Both the position numbers and the translations under genes were made by a program. A stretch of 64,000 nt of DNA. It comes from Ignavibacteriota bacterium. Lineage in GTDB: Bacteria > Bacteroidota > Ignavibacteria > UBA10030 > SZUA-254. Shown here piece after piece: positions 17,081 to 26,393 of the stretch. The stretch covers positions 1 to 64,000 of the forward strand of contig JACREZ010000038.1 of assembly GCA_016212665.1 (NCBI GenBank), given 5' to 3'. Numbering within the stretch: the first letter of the stretch is position 1; every line of letters begins with the position of its first letter. The notes beneath the pieces were generated by a model. The model was not told the DNA's origin and searched no databases. It saw nothing but the letters and a program-made list of their open reading frames with translations.

Positions 17081-20000
17081 TTATTTGACTAAAAGCATTT
17101 TCTTGTGTTGCGTAAATGATTTCTCTGTCGCCCCAACACTCGCCGCCTCCAACCGGTAGAAATACACACCCGTTCCAACATTCGATGCGTCCCAGAGTTT
17201 CGATTGATATCCTGCTTCCTGCACTTCATCAACAAGCGTGGCGACAAGTTGACCGAGCGTGTTGTAAATCTTCAATGTTACTTTCGCATCGGCAGGTAAC
17301 GCGTAGTTGATTGTTGTTGCCGGATTGAACGGATTCGGATAGTTCTGTTCCAATGTAAACTCTTGCGGCAGTGTTCGTTCCTGAACAGGAGGCATGCGGA
17401 GTTCGATGGAACCGGCAGGTTCATACAACACGTGGGAACCTTTCCCGTTCAGGATAATTTTCTTCCCGTCAATGGTTAATATAGTTGAGGAAGAAGAATG
17501 TGTTCCTTCCCACTTGAGTGTAACAGGATAACGTTCCGAAGTCAGAAGAATCTTTGTTACAGATTCTTTTTCCGTTTCGGGAGTTGCAACGATTCTCTGG
17601 TTAGAAAATCTCGCATCGAACACTCCCTGCGGCGGCGCGGGCGGCATCTGATACAATGCTAATGTTTTTGCAGTCAACTTTGCCGATGTTCCGAAATAGA
17701 GATTCTGTTTGGAACCTTCTGCGTCACTCACCGTCAGCACGTTCATCTCGTTTTCCAATACTGCACGCGCTTCTCTGAACTTTGTAGTTTTGGCAAACGC
17801 GTTGACATCGAACCGGAGTTCGCCTTCCTGACTTACTTTCACCCAATGACCTTCCATCGGTTTCAATGCTGTGGTCGTTGCGTATCCGTTATCGTAAGCA
17901 AAGAAATTCGATTCGATAATATCGGACGGAGAGGAAGTTACTGCATCGGCTTGCAACTCGTAACTTAACGCACCGACAATATTCCAACCCGCAGTCACGG
18001 GAATGGAGAGATATTCTTTATCGTATCCCATGACTTCGGCTTCTTGTTCGCCGGAGAACTTCAGCCAGTATCCGCCGCCGGGAGCCAGAGAAGTTTGCTC
18101 GACATATCCGTTGTTGAATGCAAACGCACTCGAAACAGCCGTTGGAAACACACTATCTTTCTGCGCTTTCGCCGTGGCAACAGGCAACGAGACCAAGTTC
18201 CATTTGTCTTTCACCATTTTTGCGACGTACGGTCCTTGCAATAACACCAATGAATCTTCGACTAACGGATTGTCGAGTTCAGATTCATCATAGCGCATCG
18301 AAAGTTCTGCTTTAGCATTGCTTGTTCCCGATTTTTCGATGCTCAACATTCTGGCTACGCGTGGTATTCCTTCCGCACTTACCAGCGATGAATTCTTCAA
18401 CGTGAGTTTCGGAATTCCCAACGCCCACTTGGTTTCCGGGAGAATATCCTGACCCGTTACAGTATTTTGTTCAACACTTCGTACACTATTGGTAACTGTC
18501 TTCCACCGCAGGCTGAATGCTCGCGGTGTTTCTTTTGCCCGCGTTGTTACTGCAATCTTCGATGGATACGTTCCTGTGCCGTTGAATTTGAGATAGGTTT
18601 TTTCGCTTTCAAAATTGTATGTTTCTGTCGATGCTGTGGCTAATGCACGCCGAATAGTTCCGTTGACAATATATCCTTCACCGGCAAGAGCCTGAGCTTC
18701 CGTATTTTCCACTTCAAGCGTATCTTCGGGACGCAAACTCAATGCTTTGATAATCGCAATGCGATTTTGAATAGTAATGTTTCCGCTACTTTGAACATCA
18801 GCAGAAGAATCAACGATGAGTGTATAGAATTTTCCAAACGTTTCGCCTTTGCCGTTTAACACCACTGTGGAATTGCCCGGAACAAATCCTTCATCCAATA
18901 CAGATGCTTTTTGGAGCGAGACTTTGTTTCCTTTCCATGAACCTCCGACGATAAAGTTCGGCATTGCGTCCGTTGCCACTTTCAAGGTACCGTTCACCGT
19001 CACATCTCCCTTAACAATTACTGAAGAAACACCACTGCTAATTGATAATCTTCCACCACCGCGAACATAGAGCGAGCCGATAATTACTTGGTCCATAGGT
19101 ATATCTATCACAGGATTTGTTCCGGCTGGTTGAATAACCACGCTATCAACTTTCGAGGGAATTCCAACCGGGTCCCAATTATCTGCATTTGACCATGAAG
19201 AATCAACATCTCCTACCCATAGTTTAATATTGAGCGGAAGAACGACAGAGCAAAAAATTCCCGAGCCAGCACTGAAACCAAGTTGATGTCCATTCCTTTC
19301 AACAAATGCTATCTCTTTAAGGTAGCTTGATGCCACAGATTGTATTAACCATGTATTACCGCCATTGGTTGTATAATATAATGCGGGATACCCAGCAGGC
19401 ACATCATTAACTGTAGATTGAACCGGATCTCTTCTTGAAAACCCTACGGCAAATCCTGTTGTTGAATTGATAAATTTAACTCGATTCAATGCAGAATTAA
19501 AATATGGAAGCGATTTCGATAACCACGACGTACCTCCATTTGTTGTCTGTAAAACAGTCGGTATAGCAGTAGGATATGTTCCAGTCATACCAACCAACCA
19601 ACCGTTTGAAGAATCAAGAAAATGAAGACCCTTCATAGAGCCTTGCGAGGGAAGATTCGCTGAGTTATCTATCCAACTATTTCCAGCATCTGTCGTTCTA
19701 AGAAGAATTGGACTGAACGTAGGGTAAGAGCCGACATCCCCAACCGTATATCCATTCAGTGAATCAATAAAGAAAACATCATATAACCATCCGCTTGTGG
19801 ATTCATATGCATGAGAAATTCCATTCCACGTAGTTCCCCCATCTGTTGATTTGATTATTCTTACTGTCGTATTCGGAAATGAACCATATGTGCCGACCGC
19901 AATAATCTTTTGACGATCCAAGAAGTGCATATCTTTTATTTCCGCCGCATGCGTATTCCATGTGATGTTATGCCAAGAATTTCCTGTATCAGTCGTGATT

Positions 20001-21235
20001 GCAAAGGCGCCAAGCCCTCCCGCCACTGCTATCGTTGAATCATTAAGATATTTCACCGTAGAGTAACTATGATAACTTCCATTATCATCTCCTGACCAAG
20101 GATGAGGAGGGTTACCGGGAGGAAGTGCAAACCAGTTTTCTCCTCCATCAGTGGTCTTCACGATACGTCCGTTTGAGCCAACGGCTACACCTCTCATACC
20201 GTCGAGAAAATCAATTCCATGATAAACATCTCCGCCGCCTTTTGATTTTTCTTCCCATGTTACTCCACCATCTGAACTTTTAAAAATTGCCCCTCCGCTT
20301 CCAACAGCGATAGCATCATTAGCATTTATGTATGCGATTCCATTCGGTGAAATGTCTTTGCCAAAATCAAACCAACTCCATGTAACTCCGTAGTCCGTCG
20401 AACGGGTAATATAATGACTTCCGGAAAGTCCGTGCCCCACGAGCAGTGTGGCAGAATTTAATACAGAAATCGAAATAGACCTGATAGTTGCCCCCGAAGG
20501 CCGTCCGCTTTCGAAGTTATAACCCGCCCAACCGTCCCCCTTATTTCCCGTTCTGAAAAGTTCACTGCCTGCGACAACAATAGCAGAAGAGGAGTCTAAA
20601 CAATGTACTTTCCGTAGCGGATTATCGGGTCCTGTTCCAATAGAGATTTGTAACCAACTCAACCCGCCATTGGTAGTTCTATAGATTGTATTACTGTCAC
20701 CTACAACCATTCCAAAATTTAAATCACCAAAACTAATACTGCGAAGATGCCTTGTGGTAAATAATGGCTGACTTGTCCACGTATTCCCATTGTCAGTTGA
20801 GTTTATTATTTTTCCATATAATCCAACAGCAAAGGCAACTCCATCTGGTTTGTAAACAACCCCATCCAATTGTCCCATATCATTGAATGATTTATCTTGC
20901 CAATCGAATCCACTATTTGTAGTTTTCAATAAAGCACCTAATCTTCCTACGGCAATCCCAACGGAACCTTGAAAAGACATTGACCGTAACCCACCGAATT
21001 TACCACCTATCTTAATATTAGCACGCCACGTCAATCCTCCATCTGTTGAACGGACAAGTGTCCCTCCGTCTCCAATTGCTATAATGTTGTTTGCATCGAA
21101 GGCATGAACATCGTACAAATCGTTACCGGTAGGATACGGATAAACCGACTGCCAACTCGTTGTTACTTGAGATAAAGCGGTGAGTGAAAAGAACATCAAC
21201 AAAATGATAGTGATAAAAAGTAAAGAACGATTCAT
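17081..21235 (-). CDS. Giant Ycf48/BNR-repeat exported protein with type IX sorting domain
   Basis: The 1384-residue protein has a signal peptide (about residues 1-22). It continues with a dozen or more Ycf48/BNR-like blades with the recurring motif TTDGGxTW or STDGGxTW, enough for one or two beta-propellers in the first ~650 residues. A SWSNADNWDPVGIPS segment near 690 opens a beta-rich domain. Around residues 1060-1170 a doubled 'WNLVSLPV ... GYWLKF' module follows. The end, LEQNYPNPFNPATTINYALP to MLLVK, is a type IX sorting domain. It is a paralogue of the protein at 54161-58270. A sigma-54 promoter and twin palindromes lie upstream. Ligand and function are unknown. Binding to polymers or surfaces is a guess from the propeller fold. 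Confidence 0.85.
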   Translation of the reverse strand: MNRSLLFITIILLMFFSLTALSQVTTSWQSVYPYPTGNDLYDVHAFDANNIIAIGDGGTLVRSTDGGLTWRANIKIGGKFGGLRSMSFQGSVGIAVGRLGALLKTTNSGFDWQDKSFNDMGQLDGVVYKPDGVAFAVGLYGKIINSTDNGNTWTSQPLFTTRHLRSISFGDLNFGMVVGDSNTIYRTTNGGLSWLQISIGTGPDNPLRKVHCLDSSSAIVVAGSELFRTGNKGDGWAGYNFESGRPSGATIRSISISVLNSATLLVGHGLSGSHYITRSTDYGVTWSWFDFGKDISPNGIAYINANDAIAVGSGGAIFKSSDGGVTWEEKSKGGGDVYHGIDFLDGMRGVAVGSNGRIVKTTDGGENWFALPPGNPPHPWSGDDNGSYHSYSTVKYLNDSTIAVAGGLGAFAITTDTGNSWHNITWNTHAAEIKDMHFLDRQKIIAVGTYGSFPNTTVRIIKSTDGGTTWNGISHAYESTSGWLYDVFFIDSLNGYTVGDVGSYPTFSPILLRTTDAGNSWIDNSANLPSQGSMKGLHFLDSSNGWLVGMTGTYPTAIPTVLQTTNGGTSWLSKSLPYFNSALNRVKFINSTTGFAVGFSRRDPVQSTVNDVPAGYPALYYTTNGGNTWLIQSVASSYLKEIAFVERNGHQLGFSAGSGIFCSVVLPLNIKLWVGDVDSSWSNADNWDPVGIPSKVDSVVIQPAGTNPVIDIPMDQVIIGSLYVRGGGRLSISSGVSSVIVKGDVTVNGTLKVATDAMPNFIVGGSWKGNKVSLQKASVLDEGFVPGNSTVVLNGKGETFGKFYTLIVDSSADVQSSGNITIQNRIAIIKALSLRPEDTLEVENTEAQALAGEGYIVNGTIRRALATASTETYNFESEKTYLKFNGTGTYPSKIAVTTRAKETPRAFSLRWKTVTNSVRSVEQNTVTGQDILPETKWALGIPKLTLKNSSLVSAEGIPRVARMLSIEKSGTSNAKAELSMRYDESELDNPLVEDSLVLLQGPYVAKMVKDKWNLVSLPVATAKAQKDSVFPTAVSSAFAFNNGYVEQTSLAPGGGYWLKFSGEQEAEVMGYDKEYLSIPVTAGWNIVGALSYELQADAVTSSPSDIIESNFFAYDNGYATTTALKPMEGHWVKVSQEGELRFDVNAFAKTTKFREARAVLENEMNVLTVSDAEGSKQNLYFGTSAKLTAKTLALYQMPPAPPQGVFDARFSNQRIVATPETEKESVTKILLTSERYPVTLKWEGTHSSSSTILTIDGKKIILNGKGSHVLYEPAGSIELRMPPVQERTLPQEFTLEQNYPNPFNPATTINYALPADAKVTLKIYNTLGQLVATLVDEVQEAGYQSKLWDASNVGTGVYFYRLEAASVGATEKSFTQHKKMLLVK

Positions 21236-21453
21236 AATGAATCTCCTGAAGTTATTGTTTGAAGTTATTGGTTTAAGAACAATTGATTTTCAACAGAACG
21301 AAAAATTCGTTCTTCATTTTCAGAATAACAGATACAAGGCGACGTTATTTCAATTCTACATGTCTTGTTAGTGTAAAAACAAAAGCAGAGAGCGAGGAGA
21401 TTCAACTCTCCGCTTTATTCTACCTAACCGACTATTTAAGTCGAAGAACTATT

Positions 21454-21469
21454 GGCAACGGATGTGCCA
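21454..21469 (-). promoter_or_regulatory. Sigma-54 (-24/-12) promoter of the giant exported-protein gene
   Basis: On the minus strand the sequence reads TGGCAC, ATCCG, TTGCC, matching the sigma-54 consensus TGGCAC-N5-TTGCW at every fixed base except the last. It points toward the ATG at 21235 and would give a leader of about 210 bases. Two palindromes that could bind the activator lie 51-102 bases upstream. The rest of the 21236-21608 gap holds no gene. Confidence 0.75.
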
Positions 21470-21519
21470 AGTAAAATTGGGAGAATATAATCCAAAAAGC
21501 GGGTAGGACAAATTCCGAT

Positions 21520-21556
21520 TGTTCGATTTCGAACAGGAAGTGCTCAATTTCGAGCA
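21520..21556. promoter_or_regulatory. Twin palindromes, candidate activator-binding sites (UAS)
   Basis: TGTTCGATTTCGAACA (21520-21535) and TGCTCAATTTCGAGCA (21541-21556) are near-identical palindromes with centres 21 bases apart, two helical turns. They sit between the sigma-54 promoter and the 3' end of the sigma-54 activator gene. Spacing and symmetry fit enhancer-like sites for an NtrC-family dimer pair. Which activator binds is inference. Confidence 0.65.
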
Positions 21557-21608
21557 GAATTAGTCAGAAGAGACAAAGAAAAAAAAATTATTAGGTGAGA
21601 TTTGGATT

Positions 21609-23132
21609 TTATAGTCCGAATTTCTCTAAGCGTCGTTGCAAAGCGTTCCGGTCTATGCCGAGAAGTTTTGCCGCCTGAGAAATATTTCCGCTAGTTTTAT
21701 TGATAGCAAGTTGAACCATCTTTTTTTCGAGCGAAGAGAGAACGTCTTCGCCGGATTGGTTCTCCGAAAGCATCGAATCGAAGAGACTGTTGTTCGTTTC
21801 CGTGCTTTTTATTTCCGGAGCGATGCCGAGCGATGTAATTTGTTCGGAGGTGATTTCCTTTGAGGGGACAAAAATGGAAATCCGTTCCACGGTGTTCCGT
21901 AGTTCGCGGATGTTCCCTTTCCATTCGCGTTGTTGAAGGAACTTTAATCCATCGGGGGAGAAGTGTTTAAGTCCGCGGGAAAATTCTTCCATGAAAACAT
22001 TGGCAAGGAGAGGAATATCTTCTCTCCGTTCACGCAACGGCGGGAGATGAAGAGGAATAACATTCAAACGATGGAAGAGCGCTTCGCGGAATTTTCCATC
22101 GTGAACCGCCTGAGGTAAATCAACGCTCGTCGCGGCAATCAACCGGATATCAAGTTGAATCTCCTGCGCCGAGCCAACGCGTGTGAATGTCCGCTCTTCA
22201 AGGACGCGCAATAGTTTCGGTTGCAGTTCGCCCGGCATTTCTGAAATTTCATCGAGAAAGATTGTTCCGTGATTGGCAAGCTCGAACTTCCCGAGTCGCT
22301 TTTCGAGCGCTCCGGTAAACGCGCCCCGTTCATGTCCGAACAGTTCCGATTCAAACAACGAGGCAGGAATTGCCGCGCAGTTGATCGCAATGTACGGTTT
22401 GCTTGCCCGGTTGCCGTTTGTATGAATTGCCCGTGCAATCAACTCTTTTCCCGTTCCGGTTTCACCGATGAGCAATACTGTCGCCGTAGAGGAAGCAACG
22501 ATGGAAACTTTGTTCATCACTTCTTTGATTGCAGGAGTCTCACCGACGATTGTCCTGTTGCCGAATTGTCTTTGAAGTTCGGTTTTCAATCGTACATTAT
22601 CCTCGAACAATGTTTCGTGCAAACGCGCCCGCCTGATAAACTGTGCGGCAAGCGATGAAACAATTTGTGCAACGCGGTATGTGTCATCGGAGAACGACCG
22701 CTCGCCGAGACGATTGGCAAGGCTTAATACGCCAATTGTTTTTCCTTCAATTGCAAGTGGCAATGCGAGGACAGGTCCGATGTGTTTGATGCTTTCAGGC
22801 GGATTTTTGTACTTCATCAACTCCAGGATGTTTTCCGTCCTGAGCGCTTGTTTATTGGTAATCACCCAACCGGTAATCAATGAATGAAGACGATGGTCAA
22901 GGGTAGGTTTTTCATGCTCACGACTGCGGACGAGGGTTTTGACAATTTCCGATGATTGCGGGTCAAGCAAGGAAAGAAGCGCGTACGACGCCCTGCATAG
23001 CGTCGAACACGATTCAATAATTGTACGAAGCGTTTCATCTACTTCAATGGTTGAACTGAGCGCTTGTGAAAGTTGAGTGAGTTCTTCCAATTCTTTCAGT
23101 CGCTCTTTAAGAAATTCTACTTCGTGTTCCAT
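21609..23132 (-). CDS. Sigma-54-dependent activator with N-terminal GAF domain
   Basis: The 507-residue protein is an NtrC-family enhancer-binding protein without a receiver domain. Residues about 20-165 form a GAF sensor. The AAA+ domain has Walker A GETGTGKELIARAIH near residue 224, the sigma-54 contact loop GAFTGA near 270, and a Walker B segment GTIFLDEISEM. The C-terminus ends in a Fis-type helix-turn-helix (QAAKLLGIDRNALQRRL). It resembles FhlA/NorR-like regulators that sense a small molecule through GAF. The next gene on the same strand has a sigma-54 promoter and tandem palindromes, so that gene is the obvious candidate target. A divergent Ser/Thr kinase gene starts about 110 bases upstream. 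Confidence 0.92.
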   Translation of the reverse strand: MEHEVEFLKERLKELEELTQLSQALSSTIEVDETLRTIIESCSTLCRASYALLSLLDPQSSEIVKTLVRSREHEKPTLDHRLHSLITGWVITNKQALRTENILELMKYKNPPESIKHIGPVLALPLAIEGKTIGVLSLANRLGERSFSDDTYRVAQIVSSLAAQFIRRARLHETLFEDNVRLKTELQRQFGNRTIVGETPAIKEVMNKVSIVASSTATVLLIGETGTGKELIARAIHTNGNRASKPYIAINCAAIPASLFESELFGHERGAFTGALEKRLGKFELANHGTIFLDEISEMPGELQPKLLRVLEERTFTRVGSAQEIQLDIRLIAATSVDLPQAVHDGKFREALFHRLNVIPLHLPPLRERREDIPLLANVFMEEFSRGLKHFSPDGLKFLQQREWKGNIRELRNTVERISIFVPSKEITSEQITSLGIAPEIKSTETNNSLFDSMLSENQSGEDVLSSLEKKMVQLAINKTSGNISQAAKLLGIDRNALQRRLEKFGL

Positions 23133-23240
23133 CGTTTGGCAATTGATTCATACTACGTGTATCAGAAGGTAGCAAATCCATTTGATAAAAAAAATCATCA
23201 ATTTGGCTCTGCCTGAAATTCTCTGTACTTTTCAGCCGTT

Positions 23241-25811
23241 ATGCTCGGAAAAATTGTTTCTCATTACAAAATAGTTCAGAAATTAGGCGAAGGCGGCATG
23301 GGAGTGGTGTATAAAGCCGAAGACCTGAAATTAGAACGAACGGTTGCGCTGAAGTTTTTACCGCTCTACGGGGAAACCCGCGATGAACAAAGCACACGGT
23401 TTATTCACGAAGCGAAAATTGCTTCTTCGCTCGACCATGTGAACATCGGCGTGATTCATGAAATCGGAGAATCAGACGACGGAATGATGTTTATCGCTAT
23501 GGGATTTTATGACGGAAAAACTCTGAAACAAAAAATCCGCGAGGCGGTTTTATCCGAACAGGAATGTCTTACAATTCTCCTGCAGGTTGCAAGAGGAATT
23601 GCCTACGCGCACCGACAGGGAATTATTCACCGGGATTTGAAGCCGGCGAATGTTGTCATCACGAATGATGGAATAGCAAAAGTTATAGATTTCGGATTAG
23701 CAAAATCGGCAGACATGTCGAAAGTTACACGTAGCGGAACGCAGGTCGGAACAGCAGCGTACATGTCTCCCGAACAAGCGCGTGGAGAACCGACAAACAC
23801 TTCATCAGATATCTGGGCACTTGGAGTCGTGTTGTATGAAATGCTGACGCAACAACTTCCGTTCACTGCCGAGCATGAACAAGTGGTTTTGCATAAAATC
23901 ATCCATGAAGAGCCGCAAGAAATTCGTACGCTCAGACCTGATGTTTCTGAACCTCTCGTACTGTTGTCGAAAAAACTTTTGCAAAAAGAACCGGAAGAAC
24001 GATTCCAAACGATGGAAGAAGTTGCACAGACGCTTGAACGTTTGATACGGAGAAGTGAATCGGAGAACGATACTTCGTTGCTTGATTTATTGAAACAGAA
24101 ACGTTCCGGCTCGAAAAGAAAATTCAACGGGTTTGTCATTGCATCCATAGTGCTGATTCTACTGTTTGGAATTTCATTTTTTGCTTGGAAATGGAACAAT
24201 TCACCGGTTGATTCGGCGAAGGGAATCTCGTTCGTGTTCCTCCCGCTCACAAACAACAGTAATCCGTCGTTCGAATATTTAGCAGATGGAATCAGCCGGG
24301 AATGTATCAATCAACTTTCCAACAATACCACCGTCTCCGTAACATCCCCAACAACCGCATTTGTTTATAAGAATTCTGATAAATCACTCAAGGAAATCGC
24401 CCAGGCATTGGAAGTAAACTATATCGTGAAAGGGATATTTACTCTGGATGCCAACACAATTCAGATTAGTTTATTGTTGTTTGATGTGAAAGCAAATGAA
24501 CCGGTACAGATTTCTTCAAAACATATCGCTGTGGAAAAACGAAACCTCGCGAGCATCGGGCAGGAAATCGTGAATGAAGTCGCAGAGCAGTTACATTTCC
24601 CCCGGACTTCAAACATATCTGCCGGAGTTTTAACAACTCCCGATGTGTATGAAACATATCTCCGCGGCTTGTATCATTTCTTTCGTGATACAGAGGCAGA
24701 TAACGCCTTAGCGCTTGAATATTTCTCCAATGCAAAAACTTCCGATTCTTTATTTCTCCACGCGCAACTTTCATATGCGGATGCACTTGTTACCGACTAT
24801 GAAAATGGCTGGAACATCCTCGAAAAAAATCTTGATGAAGCGATGCAACAATGCAACGACGTGCTTGAACATGATTCAACTTCTTCCCAGGCATATTTTC
24901 TCCTCGGACGCATTCAACGGTTGAAAGGGAACCCGGAAGCAAGCATTGGCTATTGGGAAAAATCTGTCAGGTTCGATGCAAAAAATTCTCCGGCAATTCT
25001 TCATCTCACCGGACTTTATTTATTCGATAAAAACGAACCGGCAAAAGCAGTCGTTTTCCTGAAACAATTACAAGAGATTGACCCGACAAACTGGATGAAC
25101 AATTCCAATGTTGGAGTCGGGTACGCACAAATGAAAGATTATGATGAAGCAATTCGGTGGTTTCGAAGAGCCATCCAATTATATCCGGCAAATGATTTAT
25201 CGTGGATTAATTTGGGATACGCCCTCGAAAGAACTTCGCGGTTAGACAGTGCATTGGTATGTTATCTCAACGCAGTAACAGTCAATCCACGGAATCTTCT
25301 TTCCTATGAGAATGCAATTTCTGTTTTTCTGGTGAAAAATACATTTGCACAAGCTGAATCACTCGCAACAAGCGGGTTGAATAATTTATCAAACAGTCAC
25401 GAACTTTTTTACTTACTTGGTGTAACGAGATTGTTCGAAGGAGCCAAACAAAAAGAAGCAACTTCTGCATTGCAAACAGGGCTGACGCTCGTGAACGAAA
25501 AAATAAAACAGAATTCAGCAATTGCAGGATATCATGGATACAGAGCATTATTTCTTGCACGGCTCGGTCAACGCAACGAGGCAATCGAATCGGCATCCAA
25601 CGCATATCGCATCAGTTCGTCAGATAATGAAATCATCCTCACGTTGGCGAGAGTGTATGCAATACTTTCCGACAAACAAAGCATGCTCATCTGGTTTCAA
25701 CGCGCTCATGCGATGAACAGCGAGTATGATGTCGAATTTCTCAGGACAGCATTAGATTTCGAGAAATACAGGAACGACAACGACCTGTTACTCGCCGCCC
25801 GACACAAGTAA
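23241..25811 (+). CDS. Transmembrane Ser/Thr protein kinase with TolB-like domain and TPR repeats
   Basis: The N-terminal ~270 residues are a Hanks-type kinase: GEGGMGVVYKAED glycine loop, ALKFL lysine, HRDLKPANV catalytic loop, DFGLAK metal site and GTAAYMSPEQARGE activation end. All key residues are intact. A single membrane span lies near residues 297-318. The C-terminal part is a TolB-amino-terminal-like domain (FVFLPLTNN, LADGISRECINQLS) and about nine TPRs. It shares this tail, down to the last ~30 residues (EYRND..LLAARHK-type ending), with the cyclase at 11426-13711. The kinase domain should be cytoplasmic and the tail periplasmic. It is divergent from the sigma-54 activator and could phosphorylate it, but nothing in the sequence proves this. 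Confidence 0.92.
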   Translation: MLGKIVSHYKIVQKLGEGGMGVVYKAEDLKLERTVALKFLPLYGETRDEQSTRFIHEAKIASSLDHVNIGVIHEIGESDDGMMFIAMGFYDGKTLKQKIREAVLSEQECLTILLQVARGIAYAHRQGIIHRDLKPANVVITNDGIAKVIDFGLAKSADMSKVTRSGTQVGTAAYMSPEQARGEPTNTSSDIWALGVVLYEMLTQQLPFTAEHEQVVLHKIIHEEPQEIRTLRPDVSEPLVLLSKKLLQKEPEERFQTMEEVAQTLERLIRRSESENDTSLLDLLKQKRSGSKRKFNGFVIASIVLILLFGISFFAWKWNNSPVDSAKGISFVFLPLTNNSNPSFEYLADGISRECINQLSNNTTVSVTSPTTAFVYKNSDKSLKEIAQALEVNYIVKGIFTLDANTIQISLLLFDVKANEPVQISSKHIAVEKRNLASIGQEIVNEVAEQLHFPRTSNISAGVLTTPDVYETYLRGLYHFFRDTEADNALALEYFSNAKTSDSLFLHAQLSYADALVTDYENGWNILEKNLDEAMQQCNDVLEHDSTSSQAYFLLGRIQRLKGNPEASIGYWEKSVRFDAKNSPAILHLTGLYLFDKNEPAKAVVFLKQLQEIDPTNWMNNSNVGVGYAQMKDYDEAIRWFRRAIQLYPANDLSWINLGYALERTSRLDSALVCYLNAVTVNPRNLLSYENAISVFLVKNTFAQAESLATSGLNNLSNSHELFYLLGVTRLFEGAKQKEATSALQTGLTLVNEKIKQNSAIAGYHGYRALFLARLGQRNEAIESASNAYRISSSDNEIILTLARVYAILSDKQSMLIWFQRAHAMNSEYDVEFLRTALDFEKYRNDNDLLLAARHK

Positions 25812-25853
25812 CATCCGTTTTGAACGATTTGCATTCTTCGATATAAATACCTA

Positions 25854-25882
25854 TTTTAAGTTCAGATATTTCAAACTTAAAA
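25854..25882. promoter_or_regulatory. Inverted-repeat operator upstream of the MarR gene
   Basis: TTTTAAGTT, 11 bases, AACTTAAAA is a perfect 9-bp inverted repeat ending eight bases before the GTG start. The same architecture recurs at 26365-26393. This is the normal position and form for an autoregulatory MarR operator. Confidence 0.65.
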
Positions 25883-25890
25883 CATTTATA

Positions 25891-26343
25891 GTGAAATCAA
25901 CTCATAAATATGGAAAAAAGGCTGACCGGGCTTTAACGATGTGGGTAAAACTCGCTCGTGCCGCCGCAACGATGGGAAAATTCAGCCGCGAAAACATCGA
26001 GTCGTTCGGCTTAACAGAACCGCAGTTCGGCGTGCTGGAAACCCTTGGACACAAAGGACCGTTGTTGTTGGGTGAGTTAAGTAAGAAGCGGTTAGTGAGT
26101 GGTGGAAACATCACCTGCGTGGTGGACAATCTCGAGAAAGAAGGATTCGTTGAACGTGTTCACAGCAAGGACGATAGGCGGGCTATCATTGTTCGACTGA
26201 CGCAGAAAGGGAACAAACTGTTTGATGAAATCTTTACGAAACATGCGGAGCATATTACCAAACTGGCTTCCGTTCTCAGTGAAAAAGAGCAGGAAGAACT
26301 CGGACGACTTTGTAAAAAATTAGGATTGGCGTTACAGAAATAG
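25891..26343 (+). CDS. MarR-family transcriptional regulator
   Basis: The 150-residue regulator starts with GTG. Its winged helix runs from about residue 35 to 110 with LTEPQFGVLETLGHKG, the recognition region SGGNITCVVDNLEKEG, and the classical DDRRAIIVRLTQKG wing. It is closest in style to the MhqR/DUF24-adjacent MarR proteins that repress quinone or electrophile detoxification genes. The downstream VOC-fold oxygenase-like gene and a YceI-family gene fit such a regulon. Matching inverted repeats sit at its own start and just before the VOC gene, which suggests that it represses itself and the following genes. The inducing compound cannot be read from sequence. Confidence 0.9.
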   Translation: MKSTHKYGKKADRALTMWVKLARAAATMGKFSRENIESFGLTEPQFGVLETLGHKGPLLLGELSKKRLVSGGNITCVVDNLEKEGFVERVHSKDDRRAIIVRLTQKGNKLFDEIFTKHAEHITKLASVLSEKEQEELGRLCKKLGLALQK

Positions 26344-26364
26344 CACTATTTTTTTGTACTGATA

Positions 26365-26393
26365 TTTTAAATTTCAATTATATAAATTCAAAA
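26365..26393. promoter_or_regulatory. Second inverted-repeat operator, overlapping the VOC start codon
   Basis: TTTTAAATT, 11 bases, AATTCAAAA (one mismatch between arms) matches the site at 25854-25882 in arm length and spacer. The right arm reaches the A of the VOC gene's ATG, so binding would block transcription or initiation there. Confidence 0.55.
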
